The notes beneath the pieces were generated by a model that was not told the origin of the DNA, made no database searches, and worked only from the letters and a program-made list of their open reading frames with translations. Shown here piece by piece: positions 23,496-32,017 of a stretch of 64,000 nucleotides of DNA. Within the stretch, counting starts at the first letter, position 1, and the number at the start of each line of letters is the position of its first letter. Position numbers and translations under genes: made by a program. Source of the stretch: JAUIEH01 sp964483375 (GTDB lineage Bacteria; Pseudomonadota; Alphaproteobacteria; Caulobacterales; Maricaulaceae); the NCBI GenBank assembly GCA_964483375.1, contig CAZABJ010000002.1, positions 62,001 to 126,000 of the forward strand. The letters run 5' to 3'.

Positions 23496-24617
23496 TTACG
23501 CAGCGGCGGGCCAAGCTTGAAATGGGTCGACGAATTCGTAGCCGAGCGCGGTCGCCACGGCGGGGTGGGTGATCGCTCCGGCATGGACGTTCAAGCCGCG
23601 CGCGAGATGGGGATCGCGAGCCAGCGCGTCCCGACCGCCCGCCGCTAGCGCCAAGCCGAAGGGCAAGGTGGCGTTGTTGAGCGCTTCTGAGGATGTCCGC
23701 GGCGCCGCGCCAGGCATATTGGCGACGCAATAATGCACCACGCCGTCGATTTCATAGGTGGGGTTGGCGTGGGTGGTGGGCCGGGAGGTTTCAAAACACC
23801 CGCCCTGGTCGATAGAGACGTCGACCAATACCGACCCGTTCTTCATCGCGGAGAGATGGTCGCGCCGCACAAGCTTCGGCGCGGCGGCGCCGGCCAAAAG
23901 CACCGCGCCGATGACCACGTCGGCGGCCATGATCTCTTCTTCGACCGCGTCGATGGTGGAGTAGCGCGTGCGCACGCGGCCCAAAAAGATGTCGTCGATT
24001 TCCCGCATGCGCGGGATCGACCGCTCGAGCACGACCACCGAGGCGTTCAACCCAACCGCCATGCGCGCCGCGTTCAACCCGACGACCCCGCCGCCAAGCA
24101 CCGCCACCCGCGCGGGCGCGACGCCTGGCACGCCAGACAACAACAACCCCATGCCGCCATTGTGCTTCAACAGCGTCTCAGCGGCGGCGAACACCGCGAT
24201 GCGGCCGGCGACTTCGCTCATGGGAGCGAGCAGCGGCAAGCCGCCGCGCGCGTCGGTCACCGTTTCATAGGCGACCGCCGTGGCGCCGGACGCGACCAGG
24301 GCGCGGGTCTGTTCGGGGTCCGGCGCCAGATGCAAATAGGTGAACAGGATGTGGTGCGGCCTGAGTTTGGCGCATTCCGAAGCCTGAGGCTCCTTGACCT
24401 TCACGATCATCTCAGCGGCGTCGAATACGGCGTCCGCATCAGGCGCGATCCCGGCCCCGGCGCGCTCGAAATCAGCATCTTCAAACCCCGCGCCGCGCCC
24501 CGCGCCGGCTTGAACGAACACCTCATGTCCGCGTGCGACATACTCCCGCGCCGCAGTCGGCGTGACGCCGACCCGGTGTTCGTTGGCCTTGATTTCAGTG
24601 GGAACGCCGATACGCAT
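23496..24617 (-). CDS. ald: Alanine dehydrogenase
   Basis: This 373-residue enzyme starts at ATG 24617, seven bases after GGAGG; a GTG just upstream is less well spaced. Family features: MRIGVPTEIKANEHRVGVTP, the substrate-binding KVKEPQ (K and E), FTYLHLAPD with the catalytic His, and the NAD-binding RVAVLGGGVVGLNAARMAVGL. Further on are the conserved VDVSIDQGGCFETSRPTTH and YCVANMPGAAPRTSSEALNNATLPF. It interconverts L-alanine and pyruvate with NAD and ammonia. It is followed 13 bases later by the Pro/Gln-repeat membrane protein in the same direction. Confidence 0.95.
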   Translation of the reverse strand: MRIGVPTEIKANEHRVGVTPTAAREYVARGHEVFVQAGAGRGAGFEDADFERAGAGIAPDADAVFDAAEMIVKVKEPQASECAKLRPHHILFTYLHLAPDPEQTRALVASGATAVAYETVTDARGGLPLLAPMSEVAGRIAVFAAAETLLKHNGGMGLLLSGVPGVAPARVAVLGGGVVGLNAARMAVGLNASVVVLERSIPRMREIDDIFLGRVRTRYSTIDAVEEEIMAADVVIGAVLLAGAAAPKLVRRDHLSAMKNGSVLVDVSIDQGGCFETSRPTTHANPTYEIDGVVHYCVANMPGAAPRTSSEALNNATLPFGLALAAGGRDALARDPHLARGLNVHAGAITHPAVATALGYEFVDPFQAWPAAA

Positions 24618-24682
24618 CACCGCGCCTCCGCCCTAGTTTCGTTTTGGCGGACTTTACGCCGCCCGGCGAGCGCGTCCACACC

Positions 24683-24967
24683 TCACGCGTCATCGGGCGG
24701 TTCGGAGGAACCCTCCGCGTCCAGAATCTCGGCGATGTAAGCGTAGATTTCCTCGGCGGCCTCGCCGGCCTCGTCTCTTGGAACGCCCGAGGCGAGATGC
24801 GCTTCGACAAGCCCCTCGCGCACGCTGTCCGCGACGCCTTCCTCTTCGAGGATCCTGCCGGCCCCGACGCTTTGCGCCACCAGCCGAACCGCAGCCTCAA
24901 GCGCATAGAGCCGGAAGTCCAGCTCATCAACGCGTTCTTTCAATCGCATGTCATTTCCATTTTCCAT
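24683..24967 (-). CDS. Small coiled-coil protein, unknown
   Basis: The start is chosen at ATG 24967 (MENGNDMRLKERVDELDFRLYALEAAVRL), since the longer frame runs into the divergent gene's leader. The 94-residue acidic protein has an N-terminal heptad-like helix that could form a coiled coil and a second helical region ending EGSSEPPDDA. It faces the CarF-like gene and precedes ald in the same direction with a 65-base gap. Function unknown. Confidence 0.6.
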   Translation of the reverse strand: MENGNDMRLKERVDELDFRLYALEAAVRLVAQSVGAGRILEEEGVADSVREGLVEAHLASGVPRDEAGEAAEEIYAYIAEILDAEGSSEPPDDA

Positions 24968-25122
24968 GATGCACTCGCCTAGCGTGAGTCGGCGTTTCGC
25001 CACGGAAGCGAACGCGCGTGTCGCAACACAGCGGATTTGGCGTGCGCGGCGCGGCGGCTTCCATTCCGGCAAACGCGGCGGTAGACAAGCCGCTGCGAGA
25101 GACGTGCGACCGGAGGGGACTT

Positions 25123-25812
25123 ATGGACGTCGCCGAAAGCGTACTCATCGCGGGCTGGATCGCGTTTCAGATCATCGCCGCGCTGGCCTTCACCGACTTC
25201 ATGTCCGGTGTGCTGCATTGGCTGCAGGACCGTTACATCCATCGGCACTGGCCTGGGCTCGGCCCGGCGGTCGTCGACCCCAGCATCATTCACCACATCC
25301 ACGCCCGCGCTTTTGTGGAGAGCGGATTTTGGCCGCGCAATATGGCGAGCCTGGTTGTGGGCGGGCTGCTGCTCGTTCTGTTTTGGGCGACGGGCGCCTT
25401 GACTTGGTTCACGACGACCTTCGCGCTCGCCTCGATCATTCTGCCCACCGAGACCCATGTCTGGGCCCATCGCACGGAGCGGGAGAACGGGCCGGCGGTG
25501 GCGTGGCTGCAGCGGCGCGGGATCGTTCAGTCCTTCGCGCATCATCGCCAGCATCACTCCGGCCGCGAGATCACGCACTATTGCGCCATGTCCAATTTCG
25601 TGAACCCGGTGTTGGAGCGGATCAATTTCTGGCGCGGCTGCGAAGCGGTGATTTTTGAGCTCACAGGCGCCCGGCCGAAGCCGCATCCGGCCGTTCAAGT
25701 CACCGCAACGCCCGACCCCTTCATCCGCTCGGTGCGCCCCACCGCGGCGCGCCGCCTGCGGGCTCGCTGGCGTGTGGCGTCAAGGCGCGCGCGATCCGCC
25801 GGCCACGCCTGA
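25123..25812 (+). CDS. CarF/PEDS1-like plasmanylethanolamine desaturase
   Basis: The start is ATG 25123, with GGAGGGG immediately upstream, giving 229 residues. It carries the histidine pattern of the lipid desaturase domain shared by myxobacterial CarF and human TMEM189/PEDS1. In order these are FTDFMSGVLHWLQD, IIHHIHARAF, THVWAHRTE, a PAVAWLQRRGIVQSFAHHRQHH segment, and HYCAMSNFVNPVLERINFWR followed by LTGARPKPH. Three to four hydrophobic helices separate the clusters. The family inserts the vinyl-ether double bond into ether phospholipids, making plasmalogens; the histidines bind iron. No ether-lipid synthesis gene is adjacent. A CarF-like fold is clear; the exact substrate is not proven. 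Confidence 0.82.
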   Translation: MDVAESVLIAGWIAFQIIAALAFTDFMSGVLHWLQDRYIHRHWPGLGPAVVDPSIIHHIHARAFVESGFWPRNMASLVVGGLLLVLFWATGALTWFTTTFALASIILPTETHVWAHRTERENGPAVAWLQRRGIVQSFAHHRQHHSGREITHYCAMSNFVNPVLERINFWRGCEAVIFELTGARPKPHPAVQVTATPDPFIRSVRPTAARRLRARWRVASRRARSAGHA

Positions 25813-25840
25813 GCCCTTAGGCGCGGGCGAAAAGGCAGAC

Positions 25841-25863
25841 GGCGGATCCACAAAGGATCCGCC
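25841..25863 (-). terminator. Hairpin after the TonB receptor gene
   Basis: GGCGGATCC (25841-25849) pairs perfectly with GGATCCGCC (25855-25863) around a five-base loop. Read on the minus strand it lies 27 bases past the receptor stop and is followed by GTCTGCCTTTTC, so the T-run is weak and offset. It probably ends receptor transcription and may also protect the convergent CarF-like transcript. Confidence 0.6.
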
Positions 25864-25889
25864 GCCCAACAGCTACCGACTTCGACAGG

Positions 25890-28800
25890 TTAGAACTGCG
25901 CGCGCACGCCGATGTAAAACCGGCGACCGATAGCGTCGTAGATGGCGCCGTTGGTGCCGGTGCCGGTGACGCTGCCCGGCGCGCTGCCGCCGATGGGGAC
26001 AAACTCGTTGGAGAGATTGTCCACGCCCCCGACCAAGGTCACGCCGGTGTCGAACAGGTCCCAACGGGCTTGGATATCGTGAAAAGCCACGCTGTCCACT
26101 TGGGAGTCCGAAAAGAAACCGGTGCTCGACAACACCGCTTCGTCAAGCCAGTTCATGTCATAGGAGAACGTGAACGGCCCGTTATAGTACACCGTCGAGA
26201 GCAGAACCTCGTTCTCGAACGTGCCGATCACGCCGACGAATTCCTGCGGGGTCGCGCCTTCGAAGCCCGTCAGTTCATAGGTGTCGGTGTAGGTGTAGGC
26301 CAATGACCAGGCAAGTTCGCCAAGGCTCGTGGACACGCCGTTGAACAGATCGTTCAGCGCCAGATTGTAGCTCGCTTGCACGTCCACGCCCGCAGTGTTC
26401 ACGGTCTGCAGGTTTTGCTGGAAGGCGTTGATGAACTCCAACGCGCCCAGCTGCGGACCGCCGGTGAACCGCAGAATGTTCGCGCAGAAGGGCGAGGCGG
26501 GATCCAAAACGCCGGGCGTGGTGGAGCTGCTGTAGCACTCGTCCAGCGAGGTCTGGCGTCCCAACGTCGAAATCGCGTCTTCAATCTCGATGTCGAAATA
26601 GTCGAGCGAGATCGCGAAATTGTCGATGAAGGCATTGCCGGTGTTCGGCCGGAACACCGCGCCGATGGTGAAGGTCGTGCCCTCTTCTTCGAACAAGTCC
26701 GGATTGCCGCCGTTGAAGCCGCTGACGCCCTGGCGCTCGGCCTGGGTCAGCACGAAGACGCCGTCCCGCGCCACCCGCGCCGCCACATTGGCGTCGGCGA
26801 AGCAGGCCGTCGCCGTCGGGCTGTTGACCGTGGCTCCGTCCACCCCGCTCGCCGCGTCGGTGAGCGTGTTCAAGAACGCCGGATCGCCGGCCCCGGTCGT
26901 CGTCAGGCCCTCGCACGGATCGGCCACGCTCGGGAAGGTCTGCCCCGGAGGCGAGAACAACTCGCCGATATTGGGCGCGCGCACCGCGACGGCGTATTGC
27001 GACCGCAGGCGAACCCAATCGGTGGGCGACCATTCCCCGCTCACCGCCCAGGCGAAGGTGTTGCCGACTGTGGTGTAGTCCGACCACCGCGCCGAGAGGT
27101 TCAAAGTCAAGTCCTCGAACAACGGGCGGTCTTGGACCAGCGGCAAGCTGGCCTCGGCGAACGCATCGCCGACGGAGAAATCGCCCCGGACGACCGGGGT
27201 GATGTTGCCCGCGTTCAGGCCCAGCTGCGACAGCGCGTCGGGAATGGATTCCGAACGCTCGGTCCGATACTCCACGCCGAAAGCCACCGACACCGGATCG
27301 GCGGCGAAGGGAATCCGGAAGGGCGTATCGCCCGCCAAATAGGCGTTGACTACGGCCTGTTCGACGGTGGCGTCGGTGTTGGCCGGCGCGCGAACATAGG
27401 CGGCCGCTTCCGGAGAAATGGATCCGGCGCCGAAGATGTTGATGGGCACGCAGCCTTCCAGCCGGGCGATCTCGTCGGCGCAGATGAACTGGCCGGGATT
27501 GACCGGGTCCGGAATAGCGTCAAGCGCATAGCGGAAGTTGACGACGTTGATTTGCCCGGTCGACTGCTGGGCCTGGGTCGTGCGACCGAAGTTCAGGCTG
27601 GTCTCATAGCGCCAGTTCTCCGTCAAATCTCCTTCGAGCCCCAGAACGAAGCGCGCGGTTTGGCGAATATTGTTCGCGCCGCGTTGGTCGAGTTCGGTCG
27701 TGCGCCGAGAAAAGCCGACCACGAGGTCCTCGTCGGCGATGTCCTGTACGCCGTCGCCGTCGAAATCCGCGCCCAGACGCGCTGCGTCGCGAATGCCGGC
27801 GGGCACGAACGGGTTCAGGATCGGAATGCCGAAGGCTGAGCGGTCCGGTGTTCCATCGCCGTCATCGTCGATGAATTGCTGCAGGTTTTGGCCGTAGATG
27901 TTCGAAGAGCTAAGCGGAAACGGCTCAAGCTCGGATTGCGTCTCCGTCGAGGCGTAAGTGCCCTCGAAGAAGAGGTTGAAGCGCGGCGAGATTTCATAAT
28001 CGACCGCCGAGGAGAACAAGAACCGCTCGGTCGGCACGGCGATGGCGCGGAAGGCCTGGCGGTTGAATCCGTCCAGCGCGCTGCCGTCAGGATTTGCGGA
28101 GGTGAAGGGACGCACCGTGCCGGTGGTCTCGTCGAAGACAAGATTGCTGGGCGCGCCGGGAATGGAGATGTTCCCCCGTTCGGAGAACGAACTGTAGAAG
28201 GGTTGGAGTTCTTCAAAGGCGTCCGCCGGGTCGCCGGTGAAAAACGCCAGCGACGCGCCGTCGCGTTCGATCGACTCCCGATCGCGCGCGAACACCCCGC
28301 CTTCGTCGCTCCAAGTCACCGACGCCAGCGCGCGCCCGCGGCCCTGCGCGAAGTTTGCGCCATAGGTGACGCTGGCGCGGATGGTTTCGTCGTCCCCCTG
28401 TTCGCTTGCGCCGTACTGCGCCGAGGAAATCACCCCCTCCAGGTCATCGCGAAGGATGACGTTGACCACCCCGGCCAGGGCGTCGGAGCCGTAGATCGAG
28501 GACGCCGCGCCCGTCAGAACGTCGATGCGCTCAATGAACTCGGTGGGAATGGAGTTGAAGTCCACCAGCGTCGAGCCCGGAACGCCGGCCACAAAGCGGC
28601 GGCCGTTCACCAACACCAAGGTGCGGTTGCCGCCGAGATTGCGCAGGTCGACCGTGTTGATGCCTGACGCGCCCACCAAGAAGTTGGAGTTCGTCGAGGT
28701 CAGCGCCGACACCCCGGCCGCGGGCAAGGTGCGGATGAGTTCGGACGTGTTCACCGCACCGGACAGTTCGATCTGCGCCTCGGTGAAGACGTTCACCGGC

Positions 28801-28970
28801 GTCGGCGCGGTGTAGTTGGACGTGCGTTCGATGCGCGAGCCGGTGACGACGATCCGCTCCGCGCCGTCGCCCTCATCTTGCGCCGCGACCGGCGTTGCGA
28901 AGGCGAGCGACGCGACCGACGCCAAAAGCCCGGTCTTGAACGCCCTGTGAACCCGGTAGAATTCCGTCAT
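25890..28970 (-). CDS. TonB-dependent outer-membrane receptor
   Basis: A 1026-residue protein with a signal peptide ending VAAQ and a TonB-box-like IVVTGSRI (about residues 40-47). The plug domain has LRNLGGNRTLVLVNGRRF, IDVLTGAASSIYGSDALAGVVNVILRD, and the barrel ends in a terminal Phe (RAQF). It has the large, extracellular-loop-rich architecture common in Caulobacterales, where many such receptors import glycans, peptides or siderophores. The substrate is not recognisable. It is divergent from a LytS/LytTR pair that could regulate it. The cobalamin riboswitch is 13 kb away, so it is not obviously BtuB. Confidence 0.93.
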   Translation of the reverse strand: MTEFYRVHRAFKTGLLASVASLAFATPVAAQDEGDGAERIVVTGSRIERTSNYTAPTPVNVFTEAQIELSGAVNTSELIRTLPAAGVSALTSTNSNFLVGASGINTVDLRNLGGNRTLVLVNGRRFVAGVPGSTLVDFNSIPTEFIERIDVLTGAASSIYGSDALAGVVNVILRDDLEGVISSAQYGASEQGDDETIRASVTYGANFAQGRGRALASVTWSDEGGVFARDRESIERDGASLAFFTGDPADAFEELQPFYSSFSERGNISIPGAPSNLVFDETTGTVRPFTSANPDGSALDGFNRQAFRAIAVPTERFLFSSAVDYEISPRFNLFFEGTYASTETQSELEPFPLSSSNIYGQNLQQFIDDDGDGTPDRSAFGIPILNPFVPAGIRDAARLGADFDGDGVQDIADEDLVVGFSRRTTELDQRGANNIRQTARFVLGLEGDLTENWRYETSLNFGRTTQAQQSTGQINVVNFRYALDAIPDPVNPGQFICADEIARLEGCVPINIFGAGSISPEAAAYVRAPANTDATVEQAVVNAYLAGDTPFRIPFAADPVSVAFGVEYRTERSESIPDALSQLGLNAGNITPVVRGDFSVGDAFAEASLPLVQDRPLFEDLTLNLSARWSDYTTVGNTFAWAVSGEWSPTDWVRLRSQYAVAVRAPNIGELFSPPGQTFPSVADPCEGLTTTGAGDPAFLNTLTDAASGVDGATVNSPTATACFADANVAARVARDGVFVLTQAERQGVSGFNGGNPDLFEEEGTTFTIGAVFRPNTGNAFIDNFAISLDYFDIEIEDAISTLGRQTSLDECYSSSTTPGVLDPASPFCANILRFTGGPQLGALEFINAFQQNLQTVNTAGVDVQASYNLALNDLFNGVSTSLGELAWSLAYTYTDTYELTGFEGATPQEFVGVIGTFENEVLLSTVYYNGPFTFSYDMNWLDEAVLSSTGFFSDSQVDSVAFHDIQARWDLFDTGVTLVGGVDNLSNEFVPIGGSAPGSVTGTGTNGAIYDAIGRRFYIGVRAQF

Positions 28971-29297
28971 TTGCGGATTTCTCCCCCGTCTTAAAGCCTC
29001 TCCCCTCCGCGCCGCGCCTCATCGCGCGACGGGGCCTCGCCCTGCTCTTCATGGGATTTTCAGGGCGCGACCGGACCATCTCGGGCGGGGCGCCCCATGG
29101 CCCTCAACGCGATTGCGACCAACGGCGGGTGAGAGCGGACGAATGCGGGCGCATTCGACCAACCGCGCTCAGAGCGCGACGAACGTTGGTCCGCGCGCGA
29201 CGACCAGGCGATAAGATGGGAGAGGACGTGGATACAGATGGGGACGAACAAAACATGGCCTGGAGCGGCAGACCCCTCTCCGCCGACGGCGACATGG

Positions 29298-29397
29298 NNN
29301 NNNNNNNNNNNNNNNNNNNNNNNNNNNNNNNNNNNNNNNNNNNNNNNNNNNNNNNNNNNNNNNNNNNNNNNNNNNNNNNNNNNNNNNNNNNNNNNNN
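29298..29397. other. Assembly gap (100 N)
   Basis: Exactly 100 unknown bases, a scaffold placeholder. It removes the N-terminal coding part of the histidine kinase and perhaps the promoter region of the two-component pair. A frame that seems to continue across it from 29051 or 29216 is a coincidence of the placeholder length. Confidence 0.97.
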
Positions 29398-29398
29398 C

Positions 29399-30379
29399 TG
29401 GTGGCCGCCGATTATAGCCATCTATGGGTCCATGTCGTTGGTCTCGGGATCGCTTCGCTATTCGGCCTGGCCGCTCACCGTGGCGTTCGCAATCGCGATT
29501 GCCGCGACGTTCGTTTGTCGGATTTTGTATTTGCAGTTAAGGCGCTTTGGAGCCGGGCGAACGATGTTCGTCTTACTGGTCGCAATAGCGATTATGGCCT
29601 TACTGGAAATCATCGTCAGCGCGCACCTGCACACTCGCTTCAATCCGCATTTCACCGGGCCGACAGTTCAGTTTTTTATAGCGAACACCTTATCAGAAGT
29701 ATTTTTTATCCTTAGCTGGACAGCTCTTTATGTGACCTTTTCAGAGAACGTGGCGAGCGCCAAACAACGCGAGCGGTTGGCCCAGGCCGAGACCGCCGCG
29801 CGCGACGCGCAAATCGCAATGCTTCGGTTTCAGATAAACCCGCACTTTCTCTTCAACACGTTGAACGCCATTTCCACACTCGTGCTGGACAATCGAAACG
29901 CCGCTGCAGAGCGCATGCTTTCGCGGCTTTCACGTTTCATGCGCCACGCCCTAGATCAATCCTCCGCGCAAATGGTTACTTTAGCTGAGGAAGTCGCAGC
30001 TCAGCGCTTGTATTTGGAAATCGAACAGGAACGCTTTGGGGCGCGTCTCGTCTCAGCGTTTGAGATTGACCAAGACTGTGAAGACGAATTGGTGCCCGGA
30101 TTGATCTTGCAGCCGCTTGTTGAAAACGCGGTCAAACATGCGGTGGCCCCTTCTCCGAGCGGCGGTTCGATTACGGTCGCCGCACGCCAGAGAGATGGGG
30201 CGTTGGAGCTGACCGTCTGCGACGACGGTCCGGGCGTGAGCACGCAGGCCGGCGCCGGAGTGGGTCTGCGCAACACCGCAGCGCGGTTGGCGGCGTTGTA
30301 TGGCGAGCGCGCGCAGTTCAAGGCGGGGCCGGGACCTGGGGGCGGGTTTTGCGCCGCCATTCGGTTGCCGCGCGATTAA
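29399..30379 (+). CDS. LytS/YehU-type sensor histidine kinase, 5' end in the gap
   Basis: The visible 326 residues start inside a membrane domain with about four hydrophobic segments, followed by a short coiled coil and the His_kinase domain. That domain has the H-box INPHFLFNTLNAIS with the phosphorylated histidine, N-box LQPLVENAVKHAV, and CDDGPGV with GVGLRNTAARL for ATP binding. It would sense a signal through the membrane domain and phosphorylate the LytTR regulator that starts 13 bases after its stop. A possible N-terminal start before the gap is ATG 29216 or 29255, but the gap makes this undecidable. Confidence 0.88.
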   Translation, partial: WWPPIIAIYGSMSLVSGSLRYSAWPLTVAFAIAIAATFVCRILYLQLRRFGAGRTMFVLLVAIAIMALLEIIVSAHLHTRFNPHFTGPTVQFFIANTLSEVFFILSWTALYVTFSENVASAKQRERLAQAETAARDAQIAMLRFQINPHFLFNTLNAISTLVLDNRNAAAERMLSRLSRFMRHALDQSSAQMVTLAEEVAAQRLYLEIEQERFGARLVSAFEIDQDCEDELVPGLILQPLVENAVKHAVAPSPSGGSITVAARQRDGALELTVCDDGPGVSTQAGAGVGLRNTAARLAALYGERAQFKAGPGPGGGFCAAIRLPRD

Positions 30380-30392
30380 GGGAGCGATGGTC

Positions 30393-31166
30393 ATGCGCGT
30401 CGTTCTGGTAGACGACGAGCCGCTGGCGGTGCGGCGTTTGGAGATACTTCTGTCTCGATTGAACGGCATCGAGATCGTCGGGACGCGATTTGACGGGGAG
30501 AGCGCGCTTGCGCTCATTCGTGAGGTAAAGCCCGATACGGTGCTGCTTGATGTCAAAATGCCGCTTTTGGACGGCTTCGGCGTCGCAGACGCCGCGGGGC
30601 GGGATGACGGCCCTGCGGTCGTGTTCATCACGGCTCATGACGATTTCGCCGTCCGCGCCTTTGACGCTCGCGCCGTGGACTATCTGCTCAAGCCGGTCGA
30701 CCCTGCGCGCCTCGCTGAGGCGCTCGACCGCGCCCGGGCGTATCTCGACGCCCGGGAGGCGGAAAGCAAAGTCGCCGAATTGGAGGCGACGCTCAACGGC
30801 TTGCGCGAGGCTGGCGGAAAGGTCGCGCGTAGCCGCGACTTCTGGGTGAAGGACCGCGACCGCGTGGTGCGCGTGCCCGAGCGGGAGATCGAATGGATTG
30901 AAGCGGAGCGGGACTATGTGCGCCTGCACGTCCCGGGGCGTTCCTGGTTGGTGCGGGAGACGATGCAACGCATGGAGCGCGAGCTTGACGCGGCGCGCTT
31001 TGTCCGCGTGCACCGTTCCGCCATCGTCAACGCCGACGCCATTCGGATGACCAAGACGACGTCCTCGGGCGGCCGCGTTTTGCGGCTTGAATCCGGCGCG
31101 GAGGTGCGGGTAGGCCGGTCCTATGAAGCCACGGTCGCTCGGTTGGTTTCGGAAAATCGGCGCTAA
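30393..31166 (+). CDS. LytTR-family response regulator
   Basis: The start is ATG 30393, eight bases after AAGGGAG; ATG 30387 is too close to it. The product is 257 residues: an N-terminal receiver domain (acidic VDDEP, phospho-acceptor Asp in VLLDVKMPLLDGFG, signalling Lys in YLLKPVDP), a linker helix, and a C-terminal LytTR DNA-binding domain (WIEAERDYVRLHVPG, RFVRVHRSAIVN, VRVGRSY). It pairs with the kinase just upstream. LytTR proteins bind imperfect direct repeats; the divergent promoter region of the TonB receptor is a plausible target (inference). Confidence 0.93.
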   Translation: MRVVLVDDEPLAVRRLEILLSRLNGIEIVGTRFDGESALALIREVKPDTVLLDVKMPLLDGFGVADAAGRDDGPAVVFITAHDDFAVRAFDARAVDYLLKPVDPARLAEALDRARAYLDAREAESKVAELEATLNGLREAGGKVARSRDFWVKDRDRVVRVPEREIEWIEAERDYVRLHVPGRSWLVRETMQRMERELDAARFVRVHRSAIVNADAIRMTKTTSSGGRVLRLESGAEVRVGRSYEATVARLVSENRR

Positions 31167-31197
31167 TGCGGCCCTGCCTTCAAGGCCGCAAAAAGAC

Positions 31198-31220
31198 GGC
31201 CGCCGGGAGGACCGGCGGCC
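31198..31220. terminator. GC-rich hairpin after the LytTR gene
   Basis: GGCCGCCGG (31198-31206) pairs with CCGGCGGCC (31212-31220) around a five-base loop. On the plus strand no T-run follows. On the minus strand the stem is followed by GTCTTTTTG, a proper terminator tail, but no minus-strand gene reads into it. It may act as a bidirectional or Rho-assisted end for the two-component operon. Confidence 0.5.
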
Positions 31221-31264
31221 GCAAGACGATTTCGAAGGTACGCCCTAGCTCTTGACGCACTCCC

Positions 31265-32014
31265 ATGAGCGCGGGAAATGCGCGCGCGACCAAGCGCGGA
31301 GCCTTTGCGACGAACATGACGAACGCCGATGCAAACAGCGCGCCCTTTGCGCTTCCCGCTCCCGTCGAGCTACCGATCGAAGGCGCGGAGCCGGGCGTTC
31401 GTGCGCCGGTGGGCCGGATTTTCTGTGTGGGCCGGAACTACGCCGCGCACGCCGCGGAGATGGGGGCCGCGGCTGAACCGGTGTTTTTCATGAAGCCTGC
31501 GCAAGCCGTCGTCGTCGAGCCGCACGCGCCCTACCCCGTCGACACCGAGCGGCTGGACCATGAAGTGGAGCTCGCCGTGATGCTCGGTCGCGCCGGGGCG
31601 CCGCAGTCCGAGGGTGAAGCCCGGGACATGATCTTCGGCTACGCGGCGGCGATCGACCTCACCCGTCGGGACGCTCAGGCCGCGGCGAAGGCCGCCGGAG
31701 CGCCTTGGGAGACCGCAAAGGCCTTCGACGGCTCCGCGCCGGTTTCTCCGCTCCGCACCGCCGCCGCTATCGGCCATCCCCGCGCCGGTGCGATCTGGCT
31801 CACCCTCGACGGCGCGCAACGCCAGTCCGGCGATCTGGCGCAGATGATCCTATCGCCCGAAGCGCTTCTGGTGCGGCTGGCCCGCTACTGGCGCCTCGCG
31901 CCGGGGGATTTGATCTTGACCGGCACGCCTGCGGGCGTGGGCCCGATTGAACGCGGTCAGGTGATTGAGGCGGGGATCGACGGCGTGGGCGCGCTCTCGA
32001 TCCGCATTGACTGA
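31265..32014 (+). CDS. Fumarylacetoacetate hydrolase family protein (second, FAHD1-like)
   Basis: A protein of up to 249 residues with the compact FAH fold: RIFCVGRNYAAHAAEMG, PVFFMKPAQAVV, the metal-binding LDHEVELAVMLGR (Glu-x-Glu), GYAAAIDLTRRD, KAFDGSAPVSP and LILTGTPAGVGP. This is the acylpyruvate/fumarylpyruvate hydrolase or oxaloacetate decarboxylase subgroup. ATG 31265 and ATG 31316 are both possible starts; neither has a good ribosome binding site. It converges with the GGCT-like gene, four bases apart. It is a paralogue, not a close copy, of the 339-residue protein at 21652-22671. Confidence 0.85.
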   Translation: MSAGNARATKRGAFATNMTNADANSAPFALPAPVELPIEGAEPGVRAPVGRIFCVGRNYAAHAAEMGAAAEPVFFMKPAQAVVVEPHAPYPVDTERLDHEVELAVMLGRAGAPQSEGEARDMIFGYAAAIDLTRRDAQAAAKAAGAPWETAKAFDGSAPVSPLRTAAAIGHPRAGAIWLTLDGAQRQSGDLAQMILSPEALLVRLARYWRLAPGDLILTGTPAGVGPIERGQVIEAGIDGVGALSIRID

Positions 32015-32017
32015 GCT

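Noticed and set aside
26376..27839. Long open frame (487 codons) on the plus strand
   Set aside because: It is antisense to the TonB receptor, whose plug and barrel features are clear; high GC leaves the opposite strand open by chance.
25890..28970. TonB receptor as the B12 receptor BtuB
   Set aside because: It is 1026 residues, much longer than BtuB, has no riboswitch upstream and lies far from btuFCD.
29051..29297. N-terminal part of the histidine kinase before the gap
   Set aside because: The frame match depends on the gap being 100 bases. The sequence from 29051 to 29215 does not look coding, and the ATGs at 29216 and 29255 cannot be tied to the kinase.
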